Origin: Pectinatus sp.
Lineage (GTDB): Bacteria > Bacillota > Negativicutes > Selenomonadales > Selenomonadaceae
Direction of reading: 5' to 3'
Assembly (NCBI GenBank): GCA_020025075.1
Contig: JAHHSR010000019.1
Span: forward strand, 1 to 24,632
DNA: 24,632 nt
Made by a program: the position numbers and the translations under genes. Shown in pieces: positions 7,218 to 15,265 of this stretch. Every line of letters starts with the position of its first letter. Position 1 is the first letter of the stretch. A model generated the notes under the pieces. It did no database searches and was not told where the DNA came from. It saw only the letters and a list, made by a program, of their open reading frames with translations.

Positions 7218-8054
7218 ATGGAAATTGTAACAGCCGAGCACCTTGGTTTTTGCTATGGCGTTAAGCGTGCGATTAATATGGCACGTGAGCAAGGCAAAGA
7301 AAAAGGGTGTGTCTACACGTTAGGTCCCATCATCCACAATCCGCAAATGGTAGCACTTTTAGAGCGAGAGGGCGTACATCCTATCAATGATTTATCGCAG
7401 GTTGATAGTGGCACGGTGATTATCCGCTCGCACGGCGTTGGTCCTCATATTTATGAACAGGCAGCGCAAAGAAATCTGCAAATTGTTGATGCCACCTGCC
7501 CTCATGTCAAAAAAGCGCAACTTTCCGCGCAAAAACTTGCCGAGGATGGCTATACCGTAGTGATTATCGGTGAAAAGATGCATCCAGAGGTTAAGAGCAT
7601 CCATGAGTGGGCTGGTCCTAAGACTCTTTCAGTCGAGACCGTTGAAGAGACCAAAAAGGTGCCGGAAGTGGCGCGTCTAGGCATTGTTGCGCAAACGACA
7701 TTTTCACACATAAAGTTTAATCAGATTGTCGGCGAGCTATTGAATAAGTCGCATGACATTAAGATTTTACGCACGATTTGTACTGCTACTGACCAGAGAC
7801 AGGCGGCGGCTGAAGCCTTGGCGCGTCGCGTTGACATGATGCTGGTGATTGGCGGCAAAAATAGTGCTAACACCACCAGGTTGGCTTGCCTTTGCGCTGA
7901 GTGCTGTCAGACGCATCACATTGAGACAGCAGATGAGCTGCAAGTTGAATGGTTTACTAATATAGAAAAAATTGGTGTGACAGCTGGTGCCTCGACACCG
8001 GACTGGCTCATCAAGGAGGTATATGAAAAGTGCAGGAAAATGAACAGGACATGA
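7218..8054 (+). CDS. ispH: 4-hydroxy-3-methylbut-2-enyl diphosphate reductase
   Basis: IspH (LytB) uses a [4Fe-4S] cluster to make IPP and DMAPP in the last step of the MEP isoprenoid pathway. The three cluster cysteines sit in GFCYGVKRAI, VDATCPHVKK and RTICTATDQRQ. The substrate histidines occur in LGPIIHNPQ, IRSHGVG and GEKMHPEV, and a Thr-rich AQTTFS segment and GGKNSANTTRL are also present. The 278-residue product starts at the ATG at 7218, where the family begins (MEIVTAEHLGFCYG), with GGTGGT 7 bases upstream. An earlier in-frame ATG at 7203 has no ribosome site. Its 3' end overlaps the rpsA start by 25 bases in another frame. In many relatives these two genes are fused; here they are not. 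Confidence 0.97.
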   Translation: MEIVTAEHLGFCYGVKRAINMAREQGKEKGCVYTLGPIIHNPQMVALLEREGVHPINDLSQVDSGTVIIRSHGVGPHIYEQAAQRNLQIVDATCPHVKKAQLSAQKLAEDGYTVVIIGEKMHPEVKSIHEWAGPKTLSVETVEETKKVPEVARLGIVAQTTFSHIKFNQIVGELLNKSHDIKILRTICTATDQRQAAAEALARRVDMMLVIGGKNSANTTRLACLCAECCQTHHIETADELQVEWFTNIEKIGVTAGASTPDWLIKEVYEKCRKMNRT

Positions 8055-9151
8055 GAGCTTTGCTCGAAGAATCGATAAAGGCGCTCGACTTTAATCCAGG
8101 TGATGTAGTTAAAGGAAAGGTAGAAAAAGTATCTCAAGAAGGCGTTTTGGTAAACGTCGGATACAAGCAGGAAATTTTTATTTCCAATCGTGAACTAGCT
8201 TTCCCCGAACCTGAAGATGCACATGATATAGCTAATGTCGGTGATGAAATTGAAGTCTACATAGTTGCTATTGGCGGCGAGGATTCGATGAAACTTTCTA
8301 AGCGCCGTGCTGATGAAATGGTAGCTTGGGAAAAGGTGAAACAGCAGTATGATGAAAAAGCGACTATCAACGTTAAGGTAACGAAAGTTATCAAAGGCGG
8401 ACTTTTGGCTTCGGTCATGGGATTACGTGGTTTCATACCAGCTTCCCAGATTGAGCCGTATTTCATTCATAATTTAAATGGTTATGTTGGCCAAAGCCTT
8501 GATGTTCGCATCATCGAATATAATGATAAGAAACAGCGCCTCATTCTCTCGCATAAAGTGTTGCGCGAAGAAGAATTGGCAAAGCAGCAAGAAGAAGTTC
8601 TTGCAACGCTGGAAGAAGGCGAAGAACGCGTAGGTCATGTAAAGCGCTTGGTTGAATATGGTGCTTTTGTTGATTTAGGTGGTATTGATGGTCTCGTGCA
8701 TATCTCTGATATCGCTTGGGAACATGTCAAACATCCTTCTGACGTGCTCAAGGTAGGCCAAGAAGTAAAAGTGCTGGTCAAATCCTTTGACCCTGAAACG
8801 AAGCGTATTTCGCTGAGCATTAAAGATACTCTTCCTGACCCTTGGTATGATAAAATTGAAAAATATTCCGTAGGCGAATATGTGACGGGAAAGATTGTCA
8901 AGCTGACCGATTTTGGCGCTTTTATGCAGCTTGAAAAAGGCCTCGACGGACTTATCAGAATGCGCGAATTATCTGAAAAACCGATTACGCGTGCTGATGA
9001 AGCAGTTAAAACAGGAGATGTGGTCAAGGCTAAGCTCATTCACATTGATAAGACTGGCAAGAAAATTGCGCTGAGTTTAACCCGCGTCAAGCAGGATGCG
9101 CAGCAGGCTGATTATGACGAATATAAAAACTCTGCCAAGGAATCTGAATAA
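8030..9151 (+). CDS. rpsA: S1 RNA-binding domain protein, ribosomal protein S1 homologue
   Basis: The 373-residue protein has four S1 (OB-fold) RNA-binding repeats at about 22-95, 113-180, 200-268 and 284-356. The last two are the most canonical (GHVKRLVEYGAFVDLGGIDG and GKIVKLTDFGAFMQLEKGLDG). Gram-negative S1 has six repeats, so this is the shorter Bacillota form, which may help recruit mRNAs with weak ribosome sites. The GTG start at 8030 has a perfect AAGGAGGT (8013-8020) nine bases upstream, inside the end of ispH, indicating translational coupling. The highly charged C-terminal tail (KQDAQQADYDEYKNSAKESE) lies outside the repeats. A terminator follows. Confidence 0.93.
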   Translation: MQENEQDMRALLEESIKALDFNPGDVVKGKVEKVSQEGVLVNVGYKQEIFISNRELAFPEPEDAHDIANVGDEIEVYIVAIGGEDSMKLSKRRADEMVAWEKVKQQYDEKATINVKVTKVIKGGLLASVMGLRGFIPASQIEPYFIHNLNGYVGQSLDVRIIEYNDKKQRLILSHKVLREEELAKQQEEVLATLEEGEERVGHVKRLVEYGAFVDLGGIDGLVHISDIAWEHVKHPSDVLKVGQEVKVLVKSFDPETKRISLSIKDTLPDPWYDKIEKYSVGEYVTGKIVKLTDFGAFMQLEKGLDGLIRMRELSEKPITRADEAVKTGDVVKAKLIHIDKTGKKIALSLTRVKQDAQQADYDEYKNSAKESE

Positions 9152-9191
9152 GCACGGCCTTGAATAGTAGCTGGCTTTTGGGCCGATGAGT

Positions 9192-9228
9192 AAAAAAGAG
9201 TGATGCGTGGTCATTGCTCTTTTTTTAT
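9192..9228 (+). terminator. Rho-independent terminator after rpsA
   Basis: AAAAAAGAGTGATG (9192-9205) pairs with CATTGCTCTTTTTT, with two G-T pairs, followed by a T run. It divides the housekeeping cluster into an upstream rluB-to-rpsA part and a downstream DUF512-der-plsY part. Confidence 0.85.
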
Positions 9229-9279
9229 ATTTTTAGATCGCCATAATATCATATGGCTGTATTTCAAATGAGGTGTTTT

Positions 9280-10662
9280 ATGGAAAAAAAAAATAAGATA
9301 ACATATATTTATCCCGACAGCTTGGCGCAAGAAATCGGATTGGTCATTGGGGACAGGCTTTTAGCCGTCAATGGCATGGAATTAAATGATATTATTGATT
9401 TAAGCTTTGCTTTTGCTGATGAAGAAATAGAGCTGCTGGTGGAACATGCAAATAAAGAACAGGAAATTATTGCTTTTGATAAGGAATATGATGAGGAGCT
9501 TGGCGTTGAATTAGAAACGGCGGTCTTTGATGGCATTCGCACCTGTGCTAATAAATGCTGTTTTTGCTTTGTGGAGCAGATTGGTCCTGGCATGAGAAAA
9601 ACGCTTTCCATTCGCGATGACGATTATCGCATGTCATTTTTGTATGGCAATTTTGTGACCATGACCAATATGGGACCGCGTGATTTTGAGCGCATAAAGC
9701 GCCTTCATTTGTCACCACTTTATATTTCTGTTCATGCTACCAACCCGCAATTGCGTGCCAAAATGATGGGCAATCCGCGTGCTGCCCTTTTAGATGAGCA
9801 GTTGGAGCAGCTGGCTGCCATGAATGTTGAATATCATGCCCAAGTGGTTCTTTGCCCAGGCATTAATGATGGTGCTGAATTGGAAAGAACTATTGAGGAT
9901 ATGGCCAAAAAGCGGCCTCATGCTAAAAGCTTGGCGATTGTTCCGGTCGGACTGACAAAATTTCGCGATGGCTGCTACCCGCTTTCAATGTTCAGCAAGG
10001 AATCGGCGCGTGATGTCGTGCGCATCGTAGAAAAATATCAAGAAAAATTCCGCCGTACAGGTGATGGCACTTCCTTTGTCTACTTGAGCGATGAATTTTA
10101 TCTTACGGCTGGTCTTGCTGTACCGCAGGCTGCTATCTATGATGGTTTTCCACAACTAGAAAATGGCATTGGCCTGACGCGCAATTTTCTCGATGAGTGG
10201 AGTGTGGGCAGAGAAAAGTACGGAAAGGCAGTTGACTATACTGATAATCACCACCTAGTTCTCGTCTGCGGCACATCGGCAGAGCCGGTTTTTGCGGAAC
10301 TAGCAAAGAAGCATGGCATACCTAACTTAGAAGTATCCGTTTTGGCGATTGAAAACAATTACTTTGGCAAGACAGTTACGGTGAGCGGCCTTTTGACAGC
10401 TAGCGATATTTTATCGGCATTGTCTGCTGATGGCAGAAAATTTGATGGACTTATCATTCCGGCCTCAGCACTGCGAACGGGGGAAGATATTTTCCTAGAT
10501 AATATGTCCTTGCAGCAACTGAGAGAAAAATTGCCATTTCCCGTTAAGATAGCAGAAGATGGCGCTTATCTTTATAAGCTCTTGGCAGCGTGGGAAAAAT
10601 GTCCGACCGAAAGAGAACATAGAACATATACATGGCAGAGCAATGCTGCCTATACAAAATAG
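9280..10662 (+). CDS. PDZ / DUF512 radical-SAM-like iron-sulfur protein
   Basis: This 460-residue protein begins with a short PDZ-like segment (IGLVIGDRLLAVNGMELND), continues with a cysteine cluster RTCANKCCFCFVEQ (Cx3Cx2C, as in radical SAM enzymes), then SIRDDDYRMSFLYGNFVTMTN, and ends with the DUF512 region (about 270-440). The family is widely conserved in Bacillota next to der, but its substrate is not established to my knowledge. The Cx3Cx2C cysteines predict a [4Fe-4S] cluster and SAM use. I chose the ATG at 9280 because GAGGTG lies just upstream and the homologous part begins here; the ATG at 9253 lacks a ribosome site. The der gene follows after 12 bases, so the two are probably co-transcribed, hinting at a link to ribosome assembly or the membrane. 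Confidence 0.88.
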   Translation: MEKKNKITYIYPDSLAQEIGLVIGDRLLAVNGMELNDIIDLSFAFADEEIELLVEHANKEQEIIAFDKEYDEELGVELETAVFDGIRTCANKCCFCFVEQIGPGMRKTLSIRDDDYRMSFLYGNFVTMTNMGPRDFERIKRLHLSPLYISVHATNPQLRAKMMGNPRAALLDEQLEQLAAMNVEYHAQVVLCPGINDGAELERTIEDMAKKRPHAKSLAIVPVGLTKFRDGCYPLSMFSKESARDVVRIVEKYQEKFRRTGDGTSFVYLSDEFYLTAGLAVPQAAIYDGFPQLENGIGLTRNFLDEWSVGREKYGKAVDYTDNHHLVLVCGTSAEPVFAELAKKHGIPNLEVSVLAIENNYFGKTVTVSGLLTASDILSALSADGRKFDGLIIPASALRTGEDIFLDNMSLQQLREKLPFPVKIAEDGAYLYKLLAAWEKCPTEREHRTYTWQSNAAYTK

Positions 10663-10674
10663 AGGAGTTTTTTT

Positions 10675-12000
10675 ATGAGTAAACCAATTGTAGCCATTGT
10701 CGGCAGGCCTAATGTCGGCAAATCAACACTTTTTAATCAGATTGGCAAAAAGCGCGTCTCTATCGTCGATGACTTTCCTGGCGTGACGCGTGACCGTATT
10801 TATCTCGATGCAGAGTGGCTCAATCACCGCTTTACGATGATTGATACTGGTGGCATTGAACTTGAAGGCGAGGATAAGCTCTTGTCTTCAATGCGTATTC
10901 AGGCTCGCCTGGCCATGGATGAAGCAGATGTAATTGTTTTCTTGACAGATGGGCGCGCTGGCATGACAACGGCTGATGAAGAAATTGCCAAAATGTTGCG
11001 CAATACGCGTAAGCCCGTCATCTTGGCCGTCAATAAAATTGATACGCCGAAGCAAGAACTTGATGTATATGAATTTTATAATCTCGGCCTTGGTGAGCCA
11101 ACGCCAATAGGCGCTTCTAATGCCTTGAATCTCGGTGACCTTTTGGACCGTATCGTGGCAGCATTTCCTGAAAAGGAGGCAGCAGAAGAAGATAGTGAAG
11201 AAATCAAAATAAGCGTAATTGGGCGTCCTAATGTTGGTAAATCTTCTCTAGTCAACGCCCTCTTGGGACAAGAACGCGTCATTGTGAGCAATATTCCAGG
11301 CACGACGCGTGATGCCATTGATACGCATTTTACGAGTGAGGGTGTCAAATATACTCTTATTGATACAGCCGGCATGCGCCGCAAGGCTAAAATTGATGAG
11401 CCGGTCGAGCATTATAGTGTTATTCGCTCCTTGCGCGCCATTGACCGCAGCGATGTAGTGCTCATGGTTCTTAGCGCTCCCGAAGGAGTGACAGAGCAGG
11501 ATAAGAAGATTGCCGGTTATGCGCACGAGTCGGGTAAGGGATGCATCTTAATCGTCAATAAATGGGATTTGATAGAAAAAGATTCCAAAACGCCGTTGCG
11601 CTTTACGGAAGAACTGCGCGATGAATTGGGATTTTTGCAATATGCACCGGTCCTTTATGTTTCTGCCTTGACAAAACAGCGCGTTGCTAGGGTACCGGAA
11701 CTCATAAAATATGTTGCTGACCAGCAGATGATGCGCATCAAGACAAGTATTTTAAATGAACTTGTCATGGATGCTGTTTCCATTAACCCGCCTCCAGCGC
11801 ATAAGGGCCGTCAGCTCAAAATCTATTTCATGACGCAAGCAGATGTACAGCCGCCTAAATTTATCATCTTTGTCAATGACCCAGAGCTTATGCATTTTTC
11901 ATATTTGCGCTTCTTAGAAAACAGATTGCGGGAAAGCTTTGGTTTTGAAGGTACACCGCTGCGACTTATCGTCCGTGGCAGAAAGGAAGATGAGGAATAA
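10675..12000 (+). CDS. der: Ribosome-assembly GTPase Der (EngA)
   Basis: Der is an essential double GTPase needed for 50S subunit maturation. The 441-residue protein has two G domains: the first with GRPNVGKSTLFNQI, DTGGIEL and NKID, and the second (from about residue 178) with GRPNVGKSSLVNALL, GTTRDAID, DTAGMRR and NKWD. A C-terminal KH-like domain (about 350-441, PPAHKGRQLKIYFMTQ, FVNDPELMHFSYLRFLENRLRE) binds rRNA. Its AGAGGAG ribosome site precedes the ATG. The stop TAA shares its last base with the plsY start, so translation is coupled. All motifs are intact. Confidence 0.98.
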   Translation: MSKPIVAIVGRPNVGKSTLFNQIGKKRVSIVDDFPGVTRDRIYLDAEWLNHRFTMIDTGGIELEGEDKLLSSMRIQARLAMDEADVIVFLTDGRAGMTTADEEIAKMLRNTRKPVILAVNKIDTPKQELDVYEFYNLGLGEPTPIGASNALNLGDLLDRIVAAFPEKEAAEEDSEEIKISVIGRPNVGKSSLVNALLGQERVIVSNIPGTTRDAIDTHFTSEGVKYTLIDTAGMRRKAKIDEPVEHYSVIRSLRAIDRSDVVLMVLSAPEGVTEQDKKIAGYAHESGKGCILIVNKWDLIEKDSKTPLRFTEELRDELGFLQYAPVLYVSALTKQRVARVPELIKYVADQQMMRIKTSILNELVMDAVSINPPPAHKGRQLKIYFMTQADVQPPKFIIFVNDPELMHFSYLRFLENRLRESFGFEGTPLRLIVRGRKEDEE

Positions 12001-12587
12001 TGAAATATCTGGGCCTTATTGTCTTTTGCTATCTGCTCGGCTCCATTCCTTGCGGGCTCATATATGGCAAACTTTTGCACAACATTGACCTGCGCAATCA
12101 TGGCAGCGGCAATATCGGTGCAACCAATGCCTGGCGGACAATTGGCCATCAGGCTGGCTTGACTATTTTTGCCCTTGATTTTCTCAAGGGAGCATTGGCT
12201 GTAGAAGCGGCCCATTTATTCTTTTCTCATGTGACACCGCTGCTTTTTATCATCGGTGGCGTAATGGCTATCATTGGCCACTCCTGTTCGCTGTTTTTAG
12301 CCTTTAAAGGCGGCAAGGGAGTGGCAACCGGTCTTGGCGTCATAACGATGCTCATGTGGCAAGTAGCCATCTGTGCGTTTATTCTTTGGTTTTTGATTGT
12401 CATTTTTACGCGCTATGTATCTTTGGCTTCAATGATGGCGGCAATCTCCGTGCCGCTGCAAGCTCTTTATTGGCATGAACCTTGGCAATACGTTCTCTTT
12501 GGCATTTTAGCGGCGGCCTTTGTCGTATATCGCCATAAGGCTAATATTGAAAGGCTTCGCGATGGCAGAGAATCGAAGATATTTTAA
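12000..12587 (+). CDS. plsY: Glycerol-3-phosphate acyltransferase PlsY
   Basis: PlsY transfers an acyl group from acyl-phosphate to glycerol-3-phosphate, the first step of phosphatidic acid synthesis in Bacillota. The 195-residue integral membrane protein has several hydrophobic segments and the three conserved motifs: GSGNIGATNAWR, a mid-protein GHSCSLFLAFKGGKGVATG (phosphate and glycerol phosphate binding), and the C-terminal YRHKANIERL. The first base of its ATG is the last base of the der stop codon. With plsC at 6552 the cluster encodes both acylation steps. A strong terminator closes the cluster. Confidence 0.96.
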   Translation: MKYLGLIVFCYLLGSIPCGLIYGKLLHNIDLRNHGSGNIGATNAWRTIGHQAGLTIFALDFLKGALAVEAAHLFFSHVTPLLFIIGGVMAIIGHSCSLFLAFKGGKGVATGLGVITMLMWQVAICAFILWFLIVIFTRYVSLASMMAAISVPLQALYWHEPWQYVLFGILAAAFVVYRHKANIERLRDGRESKIF

Positions 12588-12594
12588 TTAAGGT

Positions 12595-12631
12595 AAAAAA
12601 AACTCCGAACTTAAAGTTCGGAGTTTTTTTA
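12595..12631. terminator. Bidirectional terminator between plsY and the chemoreceptor gene
   Basis: AAAAAACTCCGAAC and GTTCGGAGTTTTTTT flank a TTAAA loop. The A run on one side and T run on the other let it work for plsY on the plus strand and for the convergent chemoreceptor gene on the minus strand. Confidence 0.92.
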
Positions 12632-12716
12632 TGTGGACAGCCTCGCATAAAAGCAAGAACTCTATTCCAGTGAAAACAGAGAGATAGAAAGAACTTGTCT
12701 TATATCTCCTTTGACG

Positions 12717-14699
12717 TTAAATCTTAAATTTATCAGTTGCTTCTTTTAATTCGGTAGACATCTGTGCAAGTGAATTAGAAGCAGAGGCAATTTCTTCTGT
12801 CGATGCCGATTGCTCTTCTGTAGTGGCAGAAATGCTCTGAGTCTGTTCGGCTACCCTGCGGCCAAATTTATCAATAGAGTTGACAGCAGTGACAATCTTT
12901 TGCGCACCTTCTGAAACAGTCTGGACAGAAGTATTGATATCTCCCATCTGACTATTGATGCTATTGACCATCTGCATAATAGCGTTGAATTTTGTACCAA
13001 CATTGCGGATTGATTCCGTACCGCTTTGAACATCAGCTGTACTGCTTTCCATAACTGAAACAGCTTTGGCTGTATCGGCTTGGATAGCTGAAATACGGTC
13101 CTTAATCTGTTCAGCAGAAGATTGTGATTCAACGGCAAGCTTTCTGACTTCTTCTGCAACGACGGCAAAACCTTTGCCGTGCTCTCCCGCCCTTGCTGCT
13201 TCAATGGCTGCATTTAAGGCGAGCAAATTAGTCTGGTCGGCAATTGAAGAGATGGCATCGACAATCTGGCCGATTTGCTGCGAGCTTTCGCCGAGCTTTC
13301 TGACAACTTCCGCAGAATTGGTGACGTTAGCTTCTATCGTTCCCATCTTAGTGACCGCACCGTGCATGAGAGTTTCGCCTTGCTGTGCGGCAATTGCCGT
13401 ATCACGTGAAGATTGTGCGATTACTTCCGTTTTATCGGCAACATTTTGAATAGAGCTGGAAACACTTTCTACATCGAATTTTGCTTCATTGATATTTTTA
13501 AGTTGTTTTTCCATACTTTCGGCAACTTCGGTTACGGTTTGGGCAACGTGGTTGGAAGCTTCGGCCGACTGCTGCGCGCTGGCTGTAAGTTCTTCCGAAG
13601 AAGCAGCTACCTGTTCAGCCGTCGAAGACATTTTGGTCAAAAGTGAACGGATATTATGCTTCATCGTATTGTTGGCTGTCGTTAAGACGCCGAGTTCGTC
13701 AGATGAAGTGACGGGAATATCGTTAATGCGCAAATTGCCATTAGCAATTTCATCAGAAGCATCTTTTAATTTGATAATTCCTTTTACAATTTTGGAAGAA
13801 AAACGCAAGCAAGAAAATACAATAATAATTATGCCAAATAAGGAAAGAAGCGTATAGCATAATTGTAAATGATGCAGCGGTGCAAAGACATAGCTTGTCG
13901 GAACGGAGAGAAGAATGAGCCAGCCGGTTTGAGGCAATGTTGCGAAGGAAACGATTTCTTCCGTGCCGTTGTCATTAAAAGTAAAGTAGCCTTTCTTCTG
14001 TTGAAGCATTTTAGGGAAATCTTTTTTTAGCAAGGCTGAATCATTGACGTTTTTGATTTTTAAATTTTTGTCAGATGTGGCGATTATCGTGCCATCTTGG
14101 GCAATGATATATCCTTCACCTTGACCATGATATTTTAGTGTTTTGACACATTCTTCGAGGACGTTTAGCCTTATATCTATGCAAGTAGCACCATAAAATT
14201 GGTTATTGCGATAATACGGCGCGGCAATGGAAAAAACATTTTCCTTTTTGCCATCATTGGAAAAATCCTCATAAATTGGCGTATAGATGAGTTTGTTTTT
14301 CGCTTTTACGTCTTTATACCAAGGACGCTTGCTCGGAATTAAAGAACCAGTGGCATCACCATCTTGATAAGAAAAAGCGTTACCCTTTTCATCGCCTACT
14401 GTGACATCGGCAACATCGCTATTGTTTTCAGCCAGTTTCAAGATAGGGTGAACCTTTTTATATGTATCGGAATCAGAACCCAGATTTGTCATGATATTGG
14501 CTGTCGATTTTGCTATTTCCGCTTTATCGTCAACCCAAGCTGAAAGGCTTTCTGCTTTTGTTTCAGTAGTTGCGATGATGGTGTCATCGATACTTTTGGA
14601 GAGATTGGTATAGGCTATGTAGTAACCTATGCAGGAAACTACAACCATGATTGCACCAGCTAACCCCGCCAAAGCAAAAAACTTATTTTTAATACTCAA
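12717..14699 (-). CDS. Methyl-accepting chemotaxis protein with a Cache sensor
   Basis: This 660-residue receptor senses extracellular ligands and controls CheA. It begins with a transmembrane helix (about 9-29, FALAGLAGAIMVVVSCIGYY), then a periplasmic dCache-type domain (about 36-265, with the RPWYKDV and PYY motifs typical of ligand-binding Cache folds), a second transmembrane helix (about 280-300), a HAMP linker and a long coiled-coil signalling domain. The hairpin tip is the conserved SIADQTNLLALNAAIEAARA segment followed by GKGFAVVAEEVRKLA. I chose the TTG at 14699: AAAGGAAGAG lies just upstream and a sigma70 promoter lies inside any longer reading. The ligand is unknown; amino acids or organic acids are common for dCache. 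It is a single-gene unit near the flagellin gene but on its own promoter. Confidence 0.95.
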   Translation of the reverse strand: MSIKNKFFALAGLAGAIMVVVSCIGYYIAYTNLSKSIDDTIIATTETKAESLSAWVDDKAEIAKSTANIMTNLGSDSDTYKKVHPILKLAENNSDVADVTVGDEKGNAFSYQDGDATGSLIPSKRPWYKDVKAKNKLIYTPIYEDFSNDGKKENVFSIAAPYYRNNQFYGATCIDIRLNVLEECVKTLKYHGQGEGYIIAQDGTIIATSDKNLKIKNVNDSALLKKDFPKMLQQKKGYFTFNDNGTEEIVSFATLPQTGWLILLSVPTSYVFAPLHHLQLCYTLLSLFGIIIIVFSCLRFSSKIVKGIIKLKDASDEIANGNLRINDIPVTSSDELGVLTTANNTMKHNIRSLLTKMSSTAEQVAASSEELTASAQQSAEASNHVAQTVTEVAESMEKQLKNINEAKFDVESVSSSIQNVADKTEVIAQSSRDTAIAAQQGETLMHGAVTKMGTIEANVTNSAEVVRKLGESSQQIGQIVDAISSIADQTNLLALNAAIEAARAGEHGKGFAVVAEEVRKLAVESQSSAEQIKDRISAIQADTAKAVSVMESSTADVQSGTESIRNVGTKFNAIMQMVNSINSQMGDINTSVQTVSEGAQKIVTAVNSIDKFGRRVAEQTQSISATTEEQSASTEEIASASNSLAQMSTELKEATDKFKI

Positions 14700-14750
14700 A
14701 TAATCTCTTCCTTTCTTTGTTTTGTTTGTCTTTTTAGATAACTTTTTATA

Positions 14751-14780
14751 AGTATAACATTTTTTCTGCATAAAGTGCAA
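14751..14780 (-). promoter_or_regulatory. Sigma70 promoter of the chemoreceptor gene
   Basis: On the minus strand TTGCAC (14780-14775), an 18-base spacer and TATACT (14756-14751) form a good -35/-10 pair. Transcription would begin about 45 bases before the TTG start, which rules out the longer in-frame ATG at 14789. No sigma28-type (GCCGATAA) box is seen. Confidence 0.65.
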
Positions 14781-14939
14781 CATAGGCAATCAAATATAGC
14801 AAAAATATAGGATATTATGATTTAATAGCGAATGAGTCGCAAGAAATATTGCATACTATCGCCAATAATTAGACTCATAAAACAATTTATAATGTAGAAA
14901 ATAATATTCATTTATTTTACTTTTTAAATAAACAAATAA

Positions 14940-14968
14940 TTGACATGGATTATTTTTTGTAATATCAT
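14940..14968 (+). promoter_or_regulatory. Strong sigma70 promoter for typA
   Basis: TTGACA (14940-14945), a 17-base spacer and TATCAT (14963-14968) match the sigma70 consensus closely. The only downstream plus-strand gene is typA, nearly 300 bases away, so the transcript would have an unusually long leader. Confidence 0.7.
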
Positions 14969-14974
14969 GGTGAA

Positions 14975-15253
14975 GATATAGTTCATTTTGGCAGGCAATG
15001 TTTGATTTGCAGGCCAATAGTTTTTCAAAAGTCAGCCGTCATTGCCTTTTGTAAAGGAATTATCCAATGAAATAAATGCAGCTAGATTGAAATTTTATTT
15101 TGAGAACTGTAAAAAAGGCTGGCCAGCTTTTGAGAATGATGGTAATTTAGCAACTGCTGTTTTTTAGCTTGCTAGCTTTGCCTAGGCATTAATCTTCTCA
15201 AGAATCTCCTGCTTTTTGAGCAGAAGAGGCTTAAAATATTCTTTTTTGGAGGA
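14975..15253 (+). promoter_or_regulatory. Long structured leader of typA
   Basis: About 280 bases without a convincing gene lie between the promoter and typA. They include GGCAATG (14994-15000) complementary to CATTGCC (15040-15046), which is followed by TTTT; the palindrome AAAAGGCTGGCCAGCTTTT (15113-15131); and a CTGCT/AGCAG hairpin (15209-15223). An 18-codon ORF (ATG at 14998) could be a leader peptide but has no clear ribosome site. No known riboswitch is recognised. Confidence 0.4.
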
Positions 15254-15265
15254 ATGTATCAGTAT

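Noticed and set aside
13066..13857. Open frames on the plus strand across the chemoreceptor gene
   Set aside because: They are shadows of the repetitive coiled-coil coding sequence; the minus-strand product is a complete, recognised protein.
14998..15054. 18-codon leader ORF before typA
   Set aside because: It has only a weak ribosome site and no attenuation-type codon run; kept only as a note in the leader entry.
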